Shown piece after piece: positions 37,609 through 47,161 of a DNA stretch of 64,000 bases. Every line of letters begins with the position of its first letter. The stretch's first letter is position 1. The DNA comes from Caldicellulosiruptor diazotrophicus (GTDB lineage Bacteria; Bacillota; Thermoanaerobacteria; Caldicellulosiruptorales; Caldicellulosiruptoraceae), in assembly GCF_017347585.1 (NCBI RefSeq), contig NZ_AP024480.1, forward strand, positions 2,333,501-2,397,500, read 5' to 3'. The notes beneath the pieces were generated by a model that saw only the letters and a program-made list of their open reading frames with translations, searched no databases and was not told the origin of the DNA. The position numbers were made by a program, and so were the translations under genes.

Positions 37609-38019
37609 TTGGCATTTTTAAAAAGCAAGTTATTACAAAAGGGAATAAAACCATCGCTAATAAGGCTTAAGGTTTATGAATACTTGTCGAACAACAAAAC
37701 TCATCCAACAGTAGATGAAATTTACAGTAGCTTGGTTGCTGAGATTCCTACACTTTCAAAAACGTCTGTGTACAACACTTTGAGTTTATTTGTAGAAAAA
37801 GGGCTTGCACAGATAATTACAATTGAAGAAAATATTGCACGCTTTGATGCTGATACATCAGTGCACGGTCATTTTCAATGCAAAAGCTGTGGCAAAATTT
37901 ATGATTTCTCAGTAAAACCAGATTCTATTCAATCTTCTCTTTCTTCTGAATTTGTTGTTGATGAGATTTATGTCTACTATAAGGGCATCTGCCCTTATTG
38001 TAAAAATAAAAATAACTAA
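37609..38019 (+). CDS. Fur family metalloregulator, PerR-like
   Basis: About 136 residues: winged-helix DNA-binding half (HPTVDEIYSSL, LSKTSVYNTLSLFVEKGLA) and a dimerisation half with two zinc CxxC pairs (CKSCGK, CPYCK) and the regulatory-metal His motif VHGHFQC. The next gene is rubrerythrin, typical of PerR control of peroxide defence. The TTG at 37609 is far from the GGGGG site. An ATT at 37600, in frame and eight bases from that site, fits better, which would be a rare AUU start and add three residues. Confidence 0.87.
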   Translation: MAFLKSKLLQKGIKPSLIRLKVYEYLSNNKTHPTVDEIYSSLVAEIPTLSKTSVYNTLSLFVEKGLAQIITIEENIARFDADTSVHGHFQCKSCGKIYDFSVKPDSIQSSLSSEFVVDEIYVYYKGICPYCKNKNN

Positions 38020-38043
38020 GTTGTTGGGAGGTTGAGTTTTGAA

Positions 38044-38580
38044 ATGAAAGATTTGAAAGGAACACAGACAGAAAAGAACTTATGGGCGGCATTTGCTGGT
38101 GAGTCTCAGGCAAGAAACAAGTATACTTATTTTGCATCACAGGCAAGAAAAGAAGGATATGAACAGATTGCTGCGATATTTGAAGAGACAGCTGAAAATG
38201 AAAAGGAACACGCAAAGCTATTTTTCAAGTTTTTAAACGGAATTGGCAACACCCAAGAAAACCTCAAAACTGCTGCAGAAGGCGAACATTACGAATGGGC
38301 TGAGATGTACAAAGAGTTTGCAAAAGTTGCAAGAGAAGAAGGATTTGAAGAGATAGCAATTGCTTTTGAATTTGTTGCAAAGGTTGAAGAAAAACATGAA
38401 GAAAGATATAGAAAACTCCTTGAAAATGTTGAAAACGGTAAGGTATTTGTAAAAGATGATGTTGTCGTTTGGAAGTGCAGAAACTGTGGCTATGTGCATG
38501 TTGGGAAAGAAGCTCCAAAGGTATGTCCAACCTGCAAACATCCACAGTCATTTTTCGAACTAAGAGCTGATAATTATTAA
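38044..38580 (+). CDS. rbr: Rubrerythrin
   Basis: 178-residue non-haem di-iron peroxidase. The ferritin-like four-helix part supplies iron ligands in [27 protein letters not shown] and EEKHEE. The C-terminal rubredoxin domain has CRNCGYVH and CPTCKHP. It reduces hydrogen peroxide in anaerobes. The gene starts 24 bases after the Fur-like gene; I take the ATG at 38044 because the TTG at 38032 touches the GGGAGG site. Confidence 0.94.
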   Translation: MKDLKGTQTEKNLWAAFAGESQARNKYTYFASQARKEGYEQIAAIFEETAENEKEHAKLFFKFLNGIGNTQENLKTAAEGEHYEWAEMYKEFAKVAREEGFEEIAIAFEFVAKVEEKHEERYRKLLENVENGKVFVKDDVVVWKCRNCGYVHVGKEAPKVCPTCKHPQSFFELRADNY

Positions 38581-38592
38581 AAACTTTTCAAA

Positions 38593-38640
38593 GCTGCCAC
38601 TTGCCCTTGGATTGAACTGGTCAAAATAGCAGGTGGCAGC
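38593..38640. terminator. Terminator between rubrerythrin and SHOCT genes
   Basis: A 12-bp stem (GCTGCCACTTGC against GCAGGTGGCAGC, one T-G pair) with CTTTAAATTTTTT downstream on the plus strand, between convergent genes. Confidence 0.78.
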
Positions 38641-38651
38641 CTTTAAATTTT

Positions 38652-38933
38652 TTAAAGCTGTTTACTCTGAATTAATCGTTTTTTTCTTTCATACTCCTCT
38701 TCAGTTATCTCACCATTTGCAAATCTTATATTTAAAATCTTAAGCGCTTCGTCTTCTGGTGAAAAAGATTGCAAATTATTTTTCTTTGTTTGCATGTACA
38801 ATTGACTAAATTTGTTAATAGCATAAATTATTACAACAACTAATACTATTAAAAATAAAATACCCACAATAAAACCTCCTATCATATGAAGTCCCCAAAG
38901 ACCATCAAAGTCGTTATAAAAATGTCTCATCAT
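38652..38933 (-). CDS. Small SHOCT-domain membrane protein
   Basis: About 93 residues: one strong transmembrane helix (IGGFIVGILFLIVLVVVIIYA), a short linker and a C-terminal SHOCT domain (ALKILNIRFANGEITEEEYERKKRLI). SHOCT domains are short oligomerisation helices on many bacterial membrane proteins. AAGGAG touches an ATG at 38945 and lies 12 bases from another at 38933, so the start is uncertain. It is monocistronic and its function is unknown. Confidence 0.82.
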   Translation of the reverse strand: MMRHFYNDFDGLWGLHMIGGFIVGILFLIVLVVVIIYAINKFSQLYMQTKKNNLQSFSPEDEALKILNIRFANGEITEEEYERKKRLIQSKQL

Positions 38934-38945
38934 TGTAATTGTCAT

Positions 38946-39215
38946 CTCCTTTCAAATAGCTTGTGATTTACGTTATTTATAATACCCCATTAATATGAAG
39001 AAAGTATGATTAAATTGTAAAAAATGTGTAAAATTCATTTAGTGATAAAGGTAGTTTTAGAAGTAATTTTGGATTTAGTAACTCTTGTTATATATATTTA
39101 TTCGGAAAATAAGAAATTTGTAAAAAGCCAATACAAAATCTATATGGTAGATAAAGTAAAATTGAGTGATTAGTATTTATTCTTTGACGTATTTATCTGT
39201 TATTTCAAAAAATTA
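38946..39215. other. AT-rich intergenic region
   Basis: No coding frame, hairpin or repeat of note is seen before the promoter at 39216. Confidence 0.4.
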
Positions 39216-39244
39216 TTGACAGTAGAAGATTTTTTGGATATACT
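39216..39244 (+). promoter_or_regulatory. Promoter of the secreted protein gene
   Basis: TTGACA (39216-39221), 17-bp spacer and TATACT (39239-39244), about 45 bases before the TTG start at 39289. Confidence 0.8.
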
Positions 39245-39288
39245 TAACATATATTTAATTCCTAAAAATACACGAGGGGGTAATTTTT

Positions 39289-40461
39289 TTGAAACTAAAG
39301 AGAGCAATAAAGCTGCTCATTACATTTGTAGTTTCTTTAAGTTTTGTGATTTCTTCCGTTGCATATTCTCAAACAAATTCTACGCTTCTTTTCAAGGCGG
39401 GAATTGCTTACCTGCAGGCACAAAACGCAAAAACGGTTGATGAAGAAATAAGAATTGATTTTAGATTCTCCGCAGGCAAAAATGCAACAGCAGAGGATAA
39501 GAAATTGGAAGAGTTTTTAAAGAAAATGTATATAAAAGCAAGGGTTATAGCAGATGTTTACAACTATGAAACTAATATGGTACTAAGTTTGTATTACGAT
39601 AACAAACAAGTCTTAAGTGGTTCTGTTTACGTCAACAAAGAATTGGCTGCTTACAATTTCCCACAAATTTATTCCAAACCCTTGTATGTAAAACTCAACG
39701 ATGACAACAAAAACATGCCTATTCAAGTTGATGTTGAGAAATACACAAAATTGTTTGATGTAAGGACTAATAAACAGCTTCAAGAGCTAGTAGCAAGTTA
39801 TACCACAATTCTTTTGCCAAAACTTGCAGCTGCTGTTAAGTCTTCTGACAAAAAAGTGGAAGTTGTCTTCAGCGATGGTAAAAAACAGAGCTGTAGCGAA
39901 GTCATTTTTGAATTTAACAAAAACTCAAGCTTAGAAATTATAAAAGCGATTTTAACAAAAGCAGCAAATGACGCTAAAACAAAAGAGTTTATACTTCAAG
40001 TTTTAAAACTAATACTTGAAGATTCAAAAGCAATTATTCAGACACAGATGCTACCTGATGGAGAAGATTTTAACACTGAGGATTTAGATATTGGCGAAAT
40101 CTTAAATCAGGTAAACCAAAACTATACTCAAGCTGTTAATAGTGCTGTTTATGCCATTGATGAAGTAAAGTCTCAGATTCCACCTTTTACTCTTCAGTAC
40201 AGAATGATGATAGACGATAAGAATAACTTAAAAGGTGAAAGATTATACTTTTACTTAAAAGACTCCAATGATTTTAAGATTATGTTTGACATAAAAGGTG
40301 TTATAAATTCTTTGAATGCAAACATAAAAGTGCCCAAAATTGATATATCAAAAGGTGCTGATATGACAAAGCTGACTGAAAAAGATTTTGAAAAGATGCA
40401 GAAGAATGTGGAAAATATATTCAAAAAACTAGGATTGCCAATAGCAGAAATGAAAATGTAG
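39289..40461 (+). CDS. Secreted protein of unknown function
   Basis: 390-residue exported protein starting at a TTG behind GAGGGGG. The signal peptide is LLITFVVSLSFVISSVAYS, cleaved near residue 27. The mature part is mixed alpha/beta, rich in lysine and aspartate, without cysteine clusters or repeats I can define. Strands such as ADVYNYETNMVLSLYYDN suggest a lipid- or ligand-binding beta-fold like LolA/LppX, but that is a guess. It has its own promoter and terminator. I do not recognise the family. Confidence 0.72.
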   Translation: MKLKRAIKLLITFVVSLSFVISSVAYSQTNSTLLFKAGIAYLQAQNAKTVDEEIRIDFRFSAGKNATAEDKKLEEFLKKMYIKARVIADVYNYETNMVLSLYYDNKQVLSGSVYVNKELAAYNFPQIYSKPLYVKLNDDNKNMPIQVDVEKYTKLFDVRTNKQLQELVASYTTILLPKLAAAVKSSDKKVEVVFSDGKKQSCSEVIFEFNKNSSLEIIKAILTKAANDAKTKEFILQVLKLILEDSKAIIQTQMLPDGEDFNTEDLDIGEILNQVNQNYTQAVNSAVYAIDEVKSQIPPFTLQYRMMIDDKNNLKGERLYFYLKDSNDFKIMFDIKGVINSLNANIKVPKIDISKGADMTKLTEKDFEKMQKNVENIFKKLGLPIAEMKM

Positions 40462-40492
40462 GGTTGTGTTTATAAGTTTTCAGAAAATTAAA

Positions 40493-40534
40493 GGGGCTGC
40501 TATAACTTTTTCAAAAAGCAGCTCCGTTTTTTTT
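40493..40534 (+). terminator. Rho-independent terminator
   Basis: A 9-bp stem (GGGGCTGCT with AGCAGCTCC, one G-T pair) is followed by eight Ts. Confidence 0.88.
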
Positions 40535-40643
40535 GTTTTATTCTCAATTAAATCTTAAAATTTGACATATTTTTCGCTTTTTCGACAAGAAAAAATGCTA
40601 TAATTCTTTATAACTACATACTGTGATTAAAAGGAGGATTTTT

Positions 40644-41036
40644 ATGCCTGGTAAAAAAAGATCTGTTGTGGGTGTGTTGATATTTTCAATAATTACTTTG
40701 GGTATTTATTACTTATACTGGATTTATGCAATCTCTAAGGAAACTCAACAGTATTTGGAAAAGAAAACTATAAGCCCAGGCCTTGAACTTTTATTTAGCA
40801 TAATTACATGTGGTCTTTATTGGTTTTATTGGATTTACAAATATAGCAAAATTGCTGTTGAATGTCAACAGAAAGCTGGTCTGCCTCCAGAAGATAATGC
40901 TGTTATAAACCTTATTCTTGCTATCTTGGGGCTTGGAATTATAAGCTCTATGATTCTCCAAGCAAGCCTAAATAAAGTGTGGGAATTTGAAAGTCACAAA
41001 AATGATTCAGTTATTTCAACAACTAATACTTTTTAA
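40644..41036 (+). CDS. DUF4234-like small membrane protein
   Basis: About 130 residues from the ATG at 40644 behind AAAGGAGG. Three hydrophobic segments are seen (VLIFSIITLGIYYLYWIYAI; LLFSIITCGLYWFYWIYKYS; a third near the C-terminus), with repeated TxGxYxxYWIY motifs typical of the DUF4234 family. Function unknown. It is followed by the DUF2752 gene, 16 bases after its stop, suggesting a two-gene operon. Confidence 0.78.
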   Translation: MPGKKRSVVGVLIFSIITLGIYYLYWIYAISKETQQYLEKKTISPGLELLFSIITCGLYWFYWIYKYSKIAVECQQKAGLPPEDNAVINLILAILGLGIISSMILQASLNKVWEFESHKNDSVISTTNTF

Positions 41037-41052
41037 AACAAGGAGTAATGAA

Positions 41053-41388
41053 ATGTGTCCGTTTCGAAATATATGGGGAATCTCCTGCCCCGGTTGTGGT
41101 ATGACAAGAGCTTTATTAGCTGTGTTAAAAGGAGATTTGTTGGCTGCATTTTACTACCACCCGTTGTGGGTGGTAGTAATTTTATATCCTTTAATATATG
41201 CTATTTTTAAAGTTAGAAAATCCAAGCAAGATTTTGATGTCTGGAAAAATAAATCACTCAAAATAATTATTAGACTCTTTCTTTTTGTTTGGATAATCCG
41301 AATGATCTTTTTCTTTCCTAATGTTCCTCCTTTAGATTTTGAAGAAAATTCTCTACTTGGACGTTTATTACAGCATCTATTCTACTAA
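41053..41388 (+). CDS. DUF2752 family membrane protein
   Basis: About 111 residues from the ATG at 41053 behind AAGGAG. The signature CPGCGMTRALLAVLKGD follows CPFRNIWGIS, then two membrane segments. This Cys-rich motif defines DUF2752, a family of unknown role often beside DUF4234 proteins. A perfect 11-bp hairpin lies inside the gene at 41152-41178. Confidence 0.83.
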   Translation: MCPFRNIWGISCPGCGMTRALLAVLKGDLLAAFYYHPLWVVVILYPLIYAIFKVRKSKQDFDVWKNKSLKIIIRLFLFVWIIRMIFFFPNVPPLDFEENSLLGRLLQHLFY

Positions 41389-41449
41389 AACATATCTTAT
41401 TCCCATCTTAAAATTATTTTGAGACCTTGATTTAACAGAAAGAAAATGT

Positions 41450-41660
41450 TTAATTGCTATGTACAATTAAAATAATTCCAATTATCAAAAACAAAATAAG
41501 TTCTATTGGTAAAGCTTCTTGGTTTAAATTAGCCGAATCAGAAAACAAGATTACAATAACAGCAAGAGAATTAACTGTAAAATGCATCACAATTTAACTC
41601 CAAATTGAACCCGTTCAACATAAAGTAAGTGCAAAAAATTCCAATAAAAATGTAAATATA
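41450..41660 (-). pseudogene. Possible C-terminal remnant of a CPBP-type membrane protease
   Basis: On the minus strand a frame reads VMHFTVNSLAVIVILFS followed by a hydrophobic tail ending IIGIILIVHSN and a stop at 41450. Just upstream the matching frame shifts (FIGIFCTYFMLNGFN). The pattern resembles the last two motifs of CPBP (CAAX-type) intramembrane proteases. No start, ribosome site or N-terminal motifs remain. The wider gap 41389-41795 holds nothing else I can support. Confidence 0.4.
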
Positions 41661-41795
41661 TCTTTTTTAATATTATTTTACAATCCGACAACCTAGATAA
41701 AAATTTAATGCAATATATCTCTTTTTTGTCGTAATAGATTGTTAAAAAAAATAACATGTTATTAAATGTCATTACTAACATATTAAACAGTGCAT

Positions 41796-44700
41796 TTATT
41801 TTCTCCTCCTTAATAATACACATAAATTCATTGCAATATATACAATTGACAATAATAAACCAAACACATAAGCTATCTGTATTTTTTGACCAAATATGTA
41901 TTTGCTGCTTTGAGTGTAAAAACCATTCAAGAAAATGTTTACTTGTTTTGCTTTTTCACTGTTGTTTGTCCATAGAGGATTATAGGCTTCTTTTAATATA
42001 TTCAATTTGTTACTATTATCTACATTATATGGCAATATTACTACTGATGAAAATTTGTTCATTTTGCTTACCTCTAGTAACCTAATTTGTTTTAATTCAA
42101 ACACACCATCTTCTTTGCCGTTACTACGCACAAAAAATACTATCTGGACAAAACCATCTCTTTTAGGTGAAAATATGCTTTGTCCTCTATTATTAAATAT
42201 GTCAATAAATTGGCTATCGTAAAGAACTTTATTCTTGTCCATAAATAAAATTTTGGCACTAACTTCAGCCATTCCTTTTGCTTCAATATCAAAGTCTACA
42301 TAGTACAATTCGTTCTTTTTTGACTTTATTTGTTTTGTTCCATATATCAGCCAGTATTTTACCTTATCAGAATATATGTCTGAATACTTACTGCTAAATA
42401 TTTTATTTCCTTTTTTTTGAGTTGTCACAGATTCTTGGAGAATGTTTGAAATCAATATATAAAGAGTATCATCTACTTTTAAATTAACCTTAACCTCTTC
42501 GGGATGCAAAACATGAATATCCTCAGGGGCTGTTAAAGATTTTATTCCATTTTCAAGCTTTATCTCTAAGGTATATTGTCCTTTTTTCAGAAAACCAAGG
42601 TCAATACCATATAACTGTGAACTCCATTTTGGATTTTTTTCTTTTTCAATACTTAAAAAATATGAATAAGGTTTGTTCGAAACGTAAAATCTTATGCCAT
42701 TAAAATTATTATTAATCGATTTTAAAAATTTCAAATACCCAAATTTTACAACTTTATTATCATTGTCTTTCAACACTATTGCTACTTTACTAGTAATGTT
42801 TCCTACAAAATACAGTCTATAACTGTCGTTTCTCAGTATATCTATTTTCTTGGTATAAATCCCACTACCTACTACATCCACCATACTGTCAACAAAATTT
42901 GGATGAACATAGTAATTCTCTAAACCTTTAATTTTAAAACCTTCCTCTAATGCAAATTCATTACTAAACAATACAATTGCTTGTTTACTCTTCAAGTCCA
43001 TACTCTGAATTTTTTTATAAAACCAATCAGGTAAAACACAAAGAAGGTTTAACAGTACAAAGCCTTCCTCTGGTCTTATAACAATCGTGTCTCTGGTATA
43101 TTTACCAACATACAACCATTTAAACTGGTTCTCATCACCTTTTAAATTTATTTTGGCATCATTTATTTTAACCACTCCTCCATTCTCATTTACCAGAGCT
43201 CTAACATAAAGGTGGTACTTTCCTTTAATATATGAAGGAACTTTTATTTTCAGTTCATTAGATGAAATGCTTGAAAAATATCTCAACTCAAAGTCATGTA
43301 TCCAAAAATATACCGGTGTTTTTTGATCTTCAAGTAACCAAAGCTCTACTCTCATATACTTTGTTGCAGGGGGGACAACAGCATTGGTATTTATAAGCGC
43401 TTTATTGAACTCAGCTACTTCTCCGGGAACACTCCCATAAACTACCCCCAATTCATTCATGTTTTCATTGAAAAATTTAAGCTTGAAATGAACTTTTCCA
43501 GCATTTACACCTGAAACCACTGCTCGAAGACTTATATATCCAGGTTTTACTGACATAAGTTTTGACCTTGCAATTTTCCAGAAAACATTGCCAATAAATT
43601 TCTTTGGAGCAACTTCCGCCGCTAAGATGCTATTGCCCATTACATCTTTTGTAATCTCAAGTTTAAAATTAGTCTCCTCTTTGTCAATTTCAAAAAAATC
43701 TGTTTTTACAATATCATTAGAGTTGAGTATAAGCTCCCCAACATTTTTATTTAACTTATATGTAGGAAGTTCCACTGTATAAGGTGTATACGTGAATATA
43801 AATCCTTCACCATAATCATAATCCCATGGCAGACGATTTAAACTGTTCACTTTGTGAATCCAAAACCAGTCTGACTCCTTGCACATTGACTTGGCCCAGC
43901 CTACATATGGATTTCCTGTGTTTATTTTATCGAACAGTGAAATCATATATTTCTCAGGCAGAATATGTTGAAAAATATCAATCCTATTATCACCTACTAC
44001 TAAATTTACTTTCTCAAGATCAAACTTTTCCCTTTTGCCCTGAGACCAAATTATATTATATCCTTTCGCCCCCAATATATTTTCAAAGTCAAAGAGCTGA
44101 ACAAAATGATTCAATCCTTTGGTATTGTATATGTTCACCTGAACGTCATCAGAATTCTTCTTTACATCGTAAAGATAAATAAATCCTAACTTCTTTCTTA
44201 ACTTAACTTCCTTTTGCTTTCCCAAAATAAAAAGATTAAACCCTTGCCTTTCTTCTTGATCTTGAACATCCTTGTGATAAGCCACTTGATTGAAACCTGT
44301 AAGCTCTAATAATCTGCCTATCTTGTCAGTTCCACCTTTGTCCAGTAGATGTTGTAAATAAGAATAAAAATAGGAAATTGTTCCTACATTATTTTCATGT
44401 TGAAATATTGTATTTTTAGAAGATGCATATACATGAAAATCTCCAACCGCTTTCATTAAACCAGGCATTTCCTTGTTTATATTCCATCTATAAGCTGAAA
44501 TGCCGTTTGAAAGCACCATATTGTCCATAGAAGGTATCCATAATATTTTACCATCTTTTGAGTAATATTGACTTATTTCTTTATATTCCTTAGGAATCGG
44601 TACACCCTTGTAATAATTGTCAATGTAAAAAATCTTAATTGGTCTTTGATAGAAATAGAAACAAATCAGCATAACAATAACAAAAGCTACTGCAAATTTT

Positions 44701-46019
44701 CTACCAAAGCCTGCATTTAGCAAAAAAAATACTATTCTGTCTATGCCAAAACCCAAAATTATAGCCAAAAAACAAGCCAGTACACCTACTAGTTTGTTAG
44801 GATCTCTAAAGATATGACCTATTATCGGAACATTCATTACTACTTTAACGTATATATCAGCTAATGGGTCAACATTTGTTCCTAAAGAAAGTAAGATTAT
44901 AAAACTTGTTACTATGGTAAAAAGTCTTACATAAAAATGCCACCCAAAGCGATAAAATATTATGTATGCAATTATAAGCAGGAAGACTCCTCCAGCAATC
45001 CAAAACATTTTGTCTAAAAACATTTCTAAGTTAAAAAATGGAAGCCAGTAGGAAATTAAATAAAGAACATTCTGTACAGAACTATTTCGTGAAAATAATT
45101 GAAGTGTATCAACCACATTCACATTTTGAGGTTCAATATTGATAAATAATATTGCTATTGAATATGTTAAAAACCAATATATATTCCCAATTATCATTAA
45201 AATAATCATTATAAGGTATTTTCTTATGTAAAACAAAAGCACTGCTTTATAATACTTATTTAATTTCCATATTCTTAGTATAATACCTATAAACAATATG
45301 GTAAGAAAGATGATGTAAAAGAAAAAGTAGTGAATAGCTGCAGAACCAATCATGGAGTACAAAACTATTTTAAAAAAATCATCAAGAGCTATTTTCTCAC
45401 TTATAGGAATGTATTTTTTCTGAATTCTTCTTTTTTGTTGATATCCTTCAACTTCCTTCTGAAAGTTAAAAATTTTTATTTCAAACAATTTCAGAAATTC
45501 CATTATTATAAGGGGGAACATACTATACCCACTCAATAGAAAAATATGTTGAATTCGGAATATAACCCATGGATTTAAAGCATAATACACAGCTGGTATT
45601 ATTAAGCCAAAATAATGCACATAATCAGGAAAACCTTTGAGAGTTTTTAATAATAGGTATTCACATAATAAAAACATACCTATGCCAGATATTAATAAAC
45701 AAAACAAAATTATCAATTTAAGCATCGCTTGGTTATAAAAAGATGATAGCAAAAAATTTAGGATATAAAAAGGAAGTATAAAAAATAAACGAGATAGATT
45801 GAAGAAATTAGCTGAAGAAAAATGTGGGTTAAAAATCCCCCATATTCTCTCAATATATCTTTTATCGTTAATTCCACTAAAATCAAGATCGCTAAATATA
45901 ATAAAGCCATTATTTAACCAAATATTCTTTGTATCTATTAGGATGATTGCTACTACAGTAATCAATGAAATAGCTTTAGCTAATTTCCTTTGCTTTTGAA
46001 ATACCTCTTCTTGTTTCAT
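41796..46019 (-). CDS. Very large GT-C-like membrane protein with extracellular beta-sandwich region
   Basis: 1407 residues. About 11-12 membrane segments fill the first 470 residues, with an early acidic loop motif FSDLDF (about 42-47), as in GT-C glycosyltransferases using lipid-linked sugars. A long extracellular part follows, including a carbohydrate-binding-like sandwich (about 740-930: VELPTYKLNKNVGELILNS ... YFWIHDFELRYF) and further beta-rich stretches. One last membrane helix (FGLLLSIVYIAMNLCVLL) and RRRK close the protein. It is the last gene of the glycan operon. Likely role: transferring or polymerising glycans at the outer face; the donor is unknown. Confidence 0.7.
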   Translation of the reverse strand: MKQEEVFQKQRKLAKAISLITVVAIILIDTKNIWLNNGFIIFSDLDFSGINDKRYIERIWGIFNPHFSSANFFNLSRLFFILPFYILNFLLSSFYNQAMLKLIILFCLLISGIGMFLLCEYLLLKTLKGFPDYVHYFGLIIPAVYYALNPWVIFRIQHIFLLSGYSMFPLIIMEFLKLFEIKIFNFQKEVEGYQQKRRIQKKYIPISEKIALDDFFKIVLYSMIGSAAIHYFFFYIIFLTILFIGIILRIWKLNKYYKAVLLFYIRKYLIMIILMIIGNIYWFLTYSIAILFINIEPQNVNVVDTLQLFSRNSSVQNVLYLISYWLPFFNLEMFLDKMFWIAGGVFLLIIAYIIFYRFGWHFYVRLFTIVTSFIILLSLGTNVDPLADIYVKVVMNVPIIGHIFRDPNKLVGVLACFLAIILGFGIDRIVFFLLNAGFGRKFAVAFVIVMLICFYFYQRPIKIFYIDNYYKGVPIPKEYKEISQYYSKDGKILWIPSMDNMVLSNGISAYRWNINKEMPGLMKAVGDFHVYASSKNTIFQHENNVGTISYFYSYLQHLLDKGGTDKIGRLLELTGFNQVAYHKDVQDQEERQGFNLFILGKQKEVKLRKKLGFIYLYDVKKNSDDVQVNIYNTKGLNHFVQLFDFENILGAKGYNIIWSQGKREKFDLEKVNLVVGDNRIDIFQHILPEKYMISLFDKINTGNPYVGWAKSMCKESDWFWIHKVNSLNRLPWDYDYGEGFIFTYTPYTVELPTYKLNKNVGELILNSNDIVKTDFFEIDKEETNFKLEITKDVMGNSILAAEVAPKKFIGNVFWKIARSKLMSVKPGYISLRAVVSGVNAGKVHFKLKFFNENMNELGVVYGSVPGEVAEFNKALINTNAVVPPATKYMRVELWLLEDQKTPVYFWIHDFELRYFSSISSNELKIKVPSYIKGKYHLYVRALVNENGGVVKINDAKINLKGDENQFKWLYVGKYTRDTIVIRPEEGFVLLNLLCVLPDWFYKKIQSMDLKSKQAIVLFSNEFALEEGFKIKGLENYYVHPNFVDSMVDVVGSGIYTKKIDILRNDSYRLYFVGNITSKVAIVLKDNDNKVVKFGYLKFLKSINNNFNGIRFYVSNKPYSYFLSIEKEKNPKWSSQLYGIDLGFLKKGQYTLEIKLENGIKSLTAPEDIHVLHPEEVKVNLKVDDTLYILISNILQESVTTQKKGNKIFSSKYSDIYSDKVKYWLIYGTKQIKSKKNELYYVDFDIEAKGMAEVSAKILFMDKNKVLYDSQFIDIFNNRGQSIFSPKRDGFVQIVFFVRSNGKEDGVFELKQIRLLEVSKMNKFSSVVILPYNVDNSNKLNILKEAYNPLWTNNSEKAKQVNIFLNGFYTQSSKYIFGQKIQIAYVFGLLLSIVYIAMNLCVLLRRRK

Positions 46020-46060
46020 TTTATCTTATCCCTCGTCCATTTGCTTCTAAAAATTTTAGC

Positions 46061-46297
46061 TTATCTTTCTCGAGGATGTGTTTTTTTAGGCGCATAAGGT
46101 TGAACACTATTTGAATCTTTTCCATAGTTATAGCCCATGTTTTCGATAATGATAGATTTAAACCAACTGCTTGACTTTACAACTGTATGCCATCCTAATA
46201 AAATAAAGCTTCCAATTATTATAGAAACTAAAAGTGTTTTTATAAAAAATTTTTTTCGCTTCACTTTATATATAATATTTCTCCTTCTTTTTCTCAT
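46061..46297 (-). CDS. Small single-pass membrane protein in glycan operon
   Basis: 78 residues: a very basic N-terminus (RKRRRN, KVKRKKF), one transmembrane helix (LLVSIIIGSFILLGWHTVV) and a short outer tail. It starts three bases after the preceding GT2 stop, behind AAGGATG, and lies 41 bases before the GT-C-like gene. I do not recognise it; an accessory role for the large neighbour is plausible. Confidence 0.65.
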   Translation of the reverse strand: MRKRRRNIIYKVKRKKFFIKTLLVSIIIGSFILLGWHTVVKSSSWFKSIIIENMGYNYGKDSNSVQPYAPKKTHPRER

Positions 46298-46300
46298 ATT

Positions 46301-47146
46301 TTAATCATCCTTTTTTTTATTTAAATTTCTTGATAAGCTTATCCACAAAAAATTCATTGTCAATATAAGGTACATCAGCACAACTCCAATCGCTAAAATT
46401 GGATGTCTTACGTATTTCTTCAAATTTTCTTTATGGTAAAGATGGGGACGAAAGAAATAATACCTCTTTATTATATCCCATTTTGAACATTTCTCTGAAT
46501 CAACCATACAACTAAAGTAGGTACTCTTTTTTCTTAATAAGTCTTTGAAGGTTACTTTCTTTTCATCATGAAAAATAAAAATCTCCTGGATTTTTATAAC
46601 CTTTAAACCATTTTTAATACCTATAATTGTTGGCTGAATCTCTTCAAAAGCTTCCAAACCTTCAATAAAACCAGGAAACGATGCCACTTTCCATAACCTG
46701 GCTGCCTCAATGTTCCCACTCTCTCTACAATAATTTACCCTATATAGGTTTCTCTCAAAAACCTTAACTTTTGTCCAAAAGTTGTTGTAACTACTAAAAG
46801 CTACTTCAGGGATAATGAACCCATCACTATCATAACTTTCAATCACTGTCTTCAACTTTTTGAGAAAGCCAGGTGGAAGGACCATATCGCTATCTAAAAA
46901 TAAGAAATGGGTGCAACTTTCAGCTAAAATTTTTTTCACTCCCTCAATCCTTGCATAGCTTCTTCCCCTGTGCTCAGTCCTAAGAATATCAAAATGAGGA
47001 TATATAAGAGGTGAATCTGAACCATCATCAACGCATACAACATAAATTGGAAAATCTATTTCATCAAGTTGGTTATAGATAGAATCTAAACATCTTACAA
47101 TAATATCTTCATCATTATATGTGGTTATCAAAATTCCCAGTTTCAT
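46301..47146 (-). CDS. GT2 glycosyltransferase with C-terminal membrane anchor
   Basis: 281-residue GT-A fold enzyme. It begins LGILITTYNDEDIIVRCLDS, with VCVDDGSD for nucleotide binding and FLDSDMVLP as the DxD metal site near 95. A hydrophobic C-terminal segment (ILAIGVVLMYLILTMNFLWI) anchors it to the membrane. It lies between the GT4 gene (15-base gap) and the small membrane protein. Likely adds a sugar to a lipid-linked glycan. Confidence 0.82.
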   Translation of the reverse strand: MKLGILITTYNDEDIIVRCLDSIYNQLDEIDFPIYVVCVDDGSDSPLIYPHFDILRTEHRGRSYARIEGVKKILAESCTHFLFLDSDMVLPPGFLKKLKTVIESYDSDGFIIPEVAFSSYNNFWTKVKVFERNLYRVNYCRESGNIEAARLWKVASFPGFIEGLEAFEEIQPTIIGIKNGLKVIKIQEIFIFHDEKKVTFKDLLRKKSTYFSCMVDSEKCSKWDIIKRYYFFRPHLYHKENLKKYVRHPILAIGVVLMYLILTMNFLWISLSRNLNKKKDD

Positions 47147-47161
47147 AATTGTTCCAGCCCT

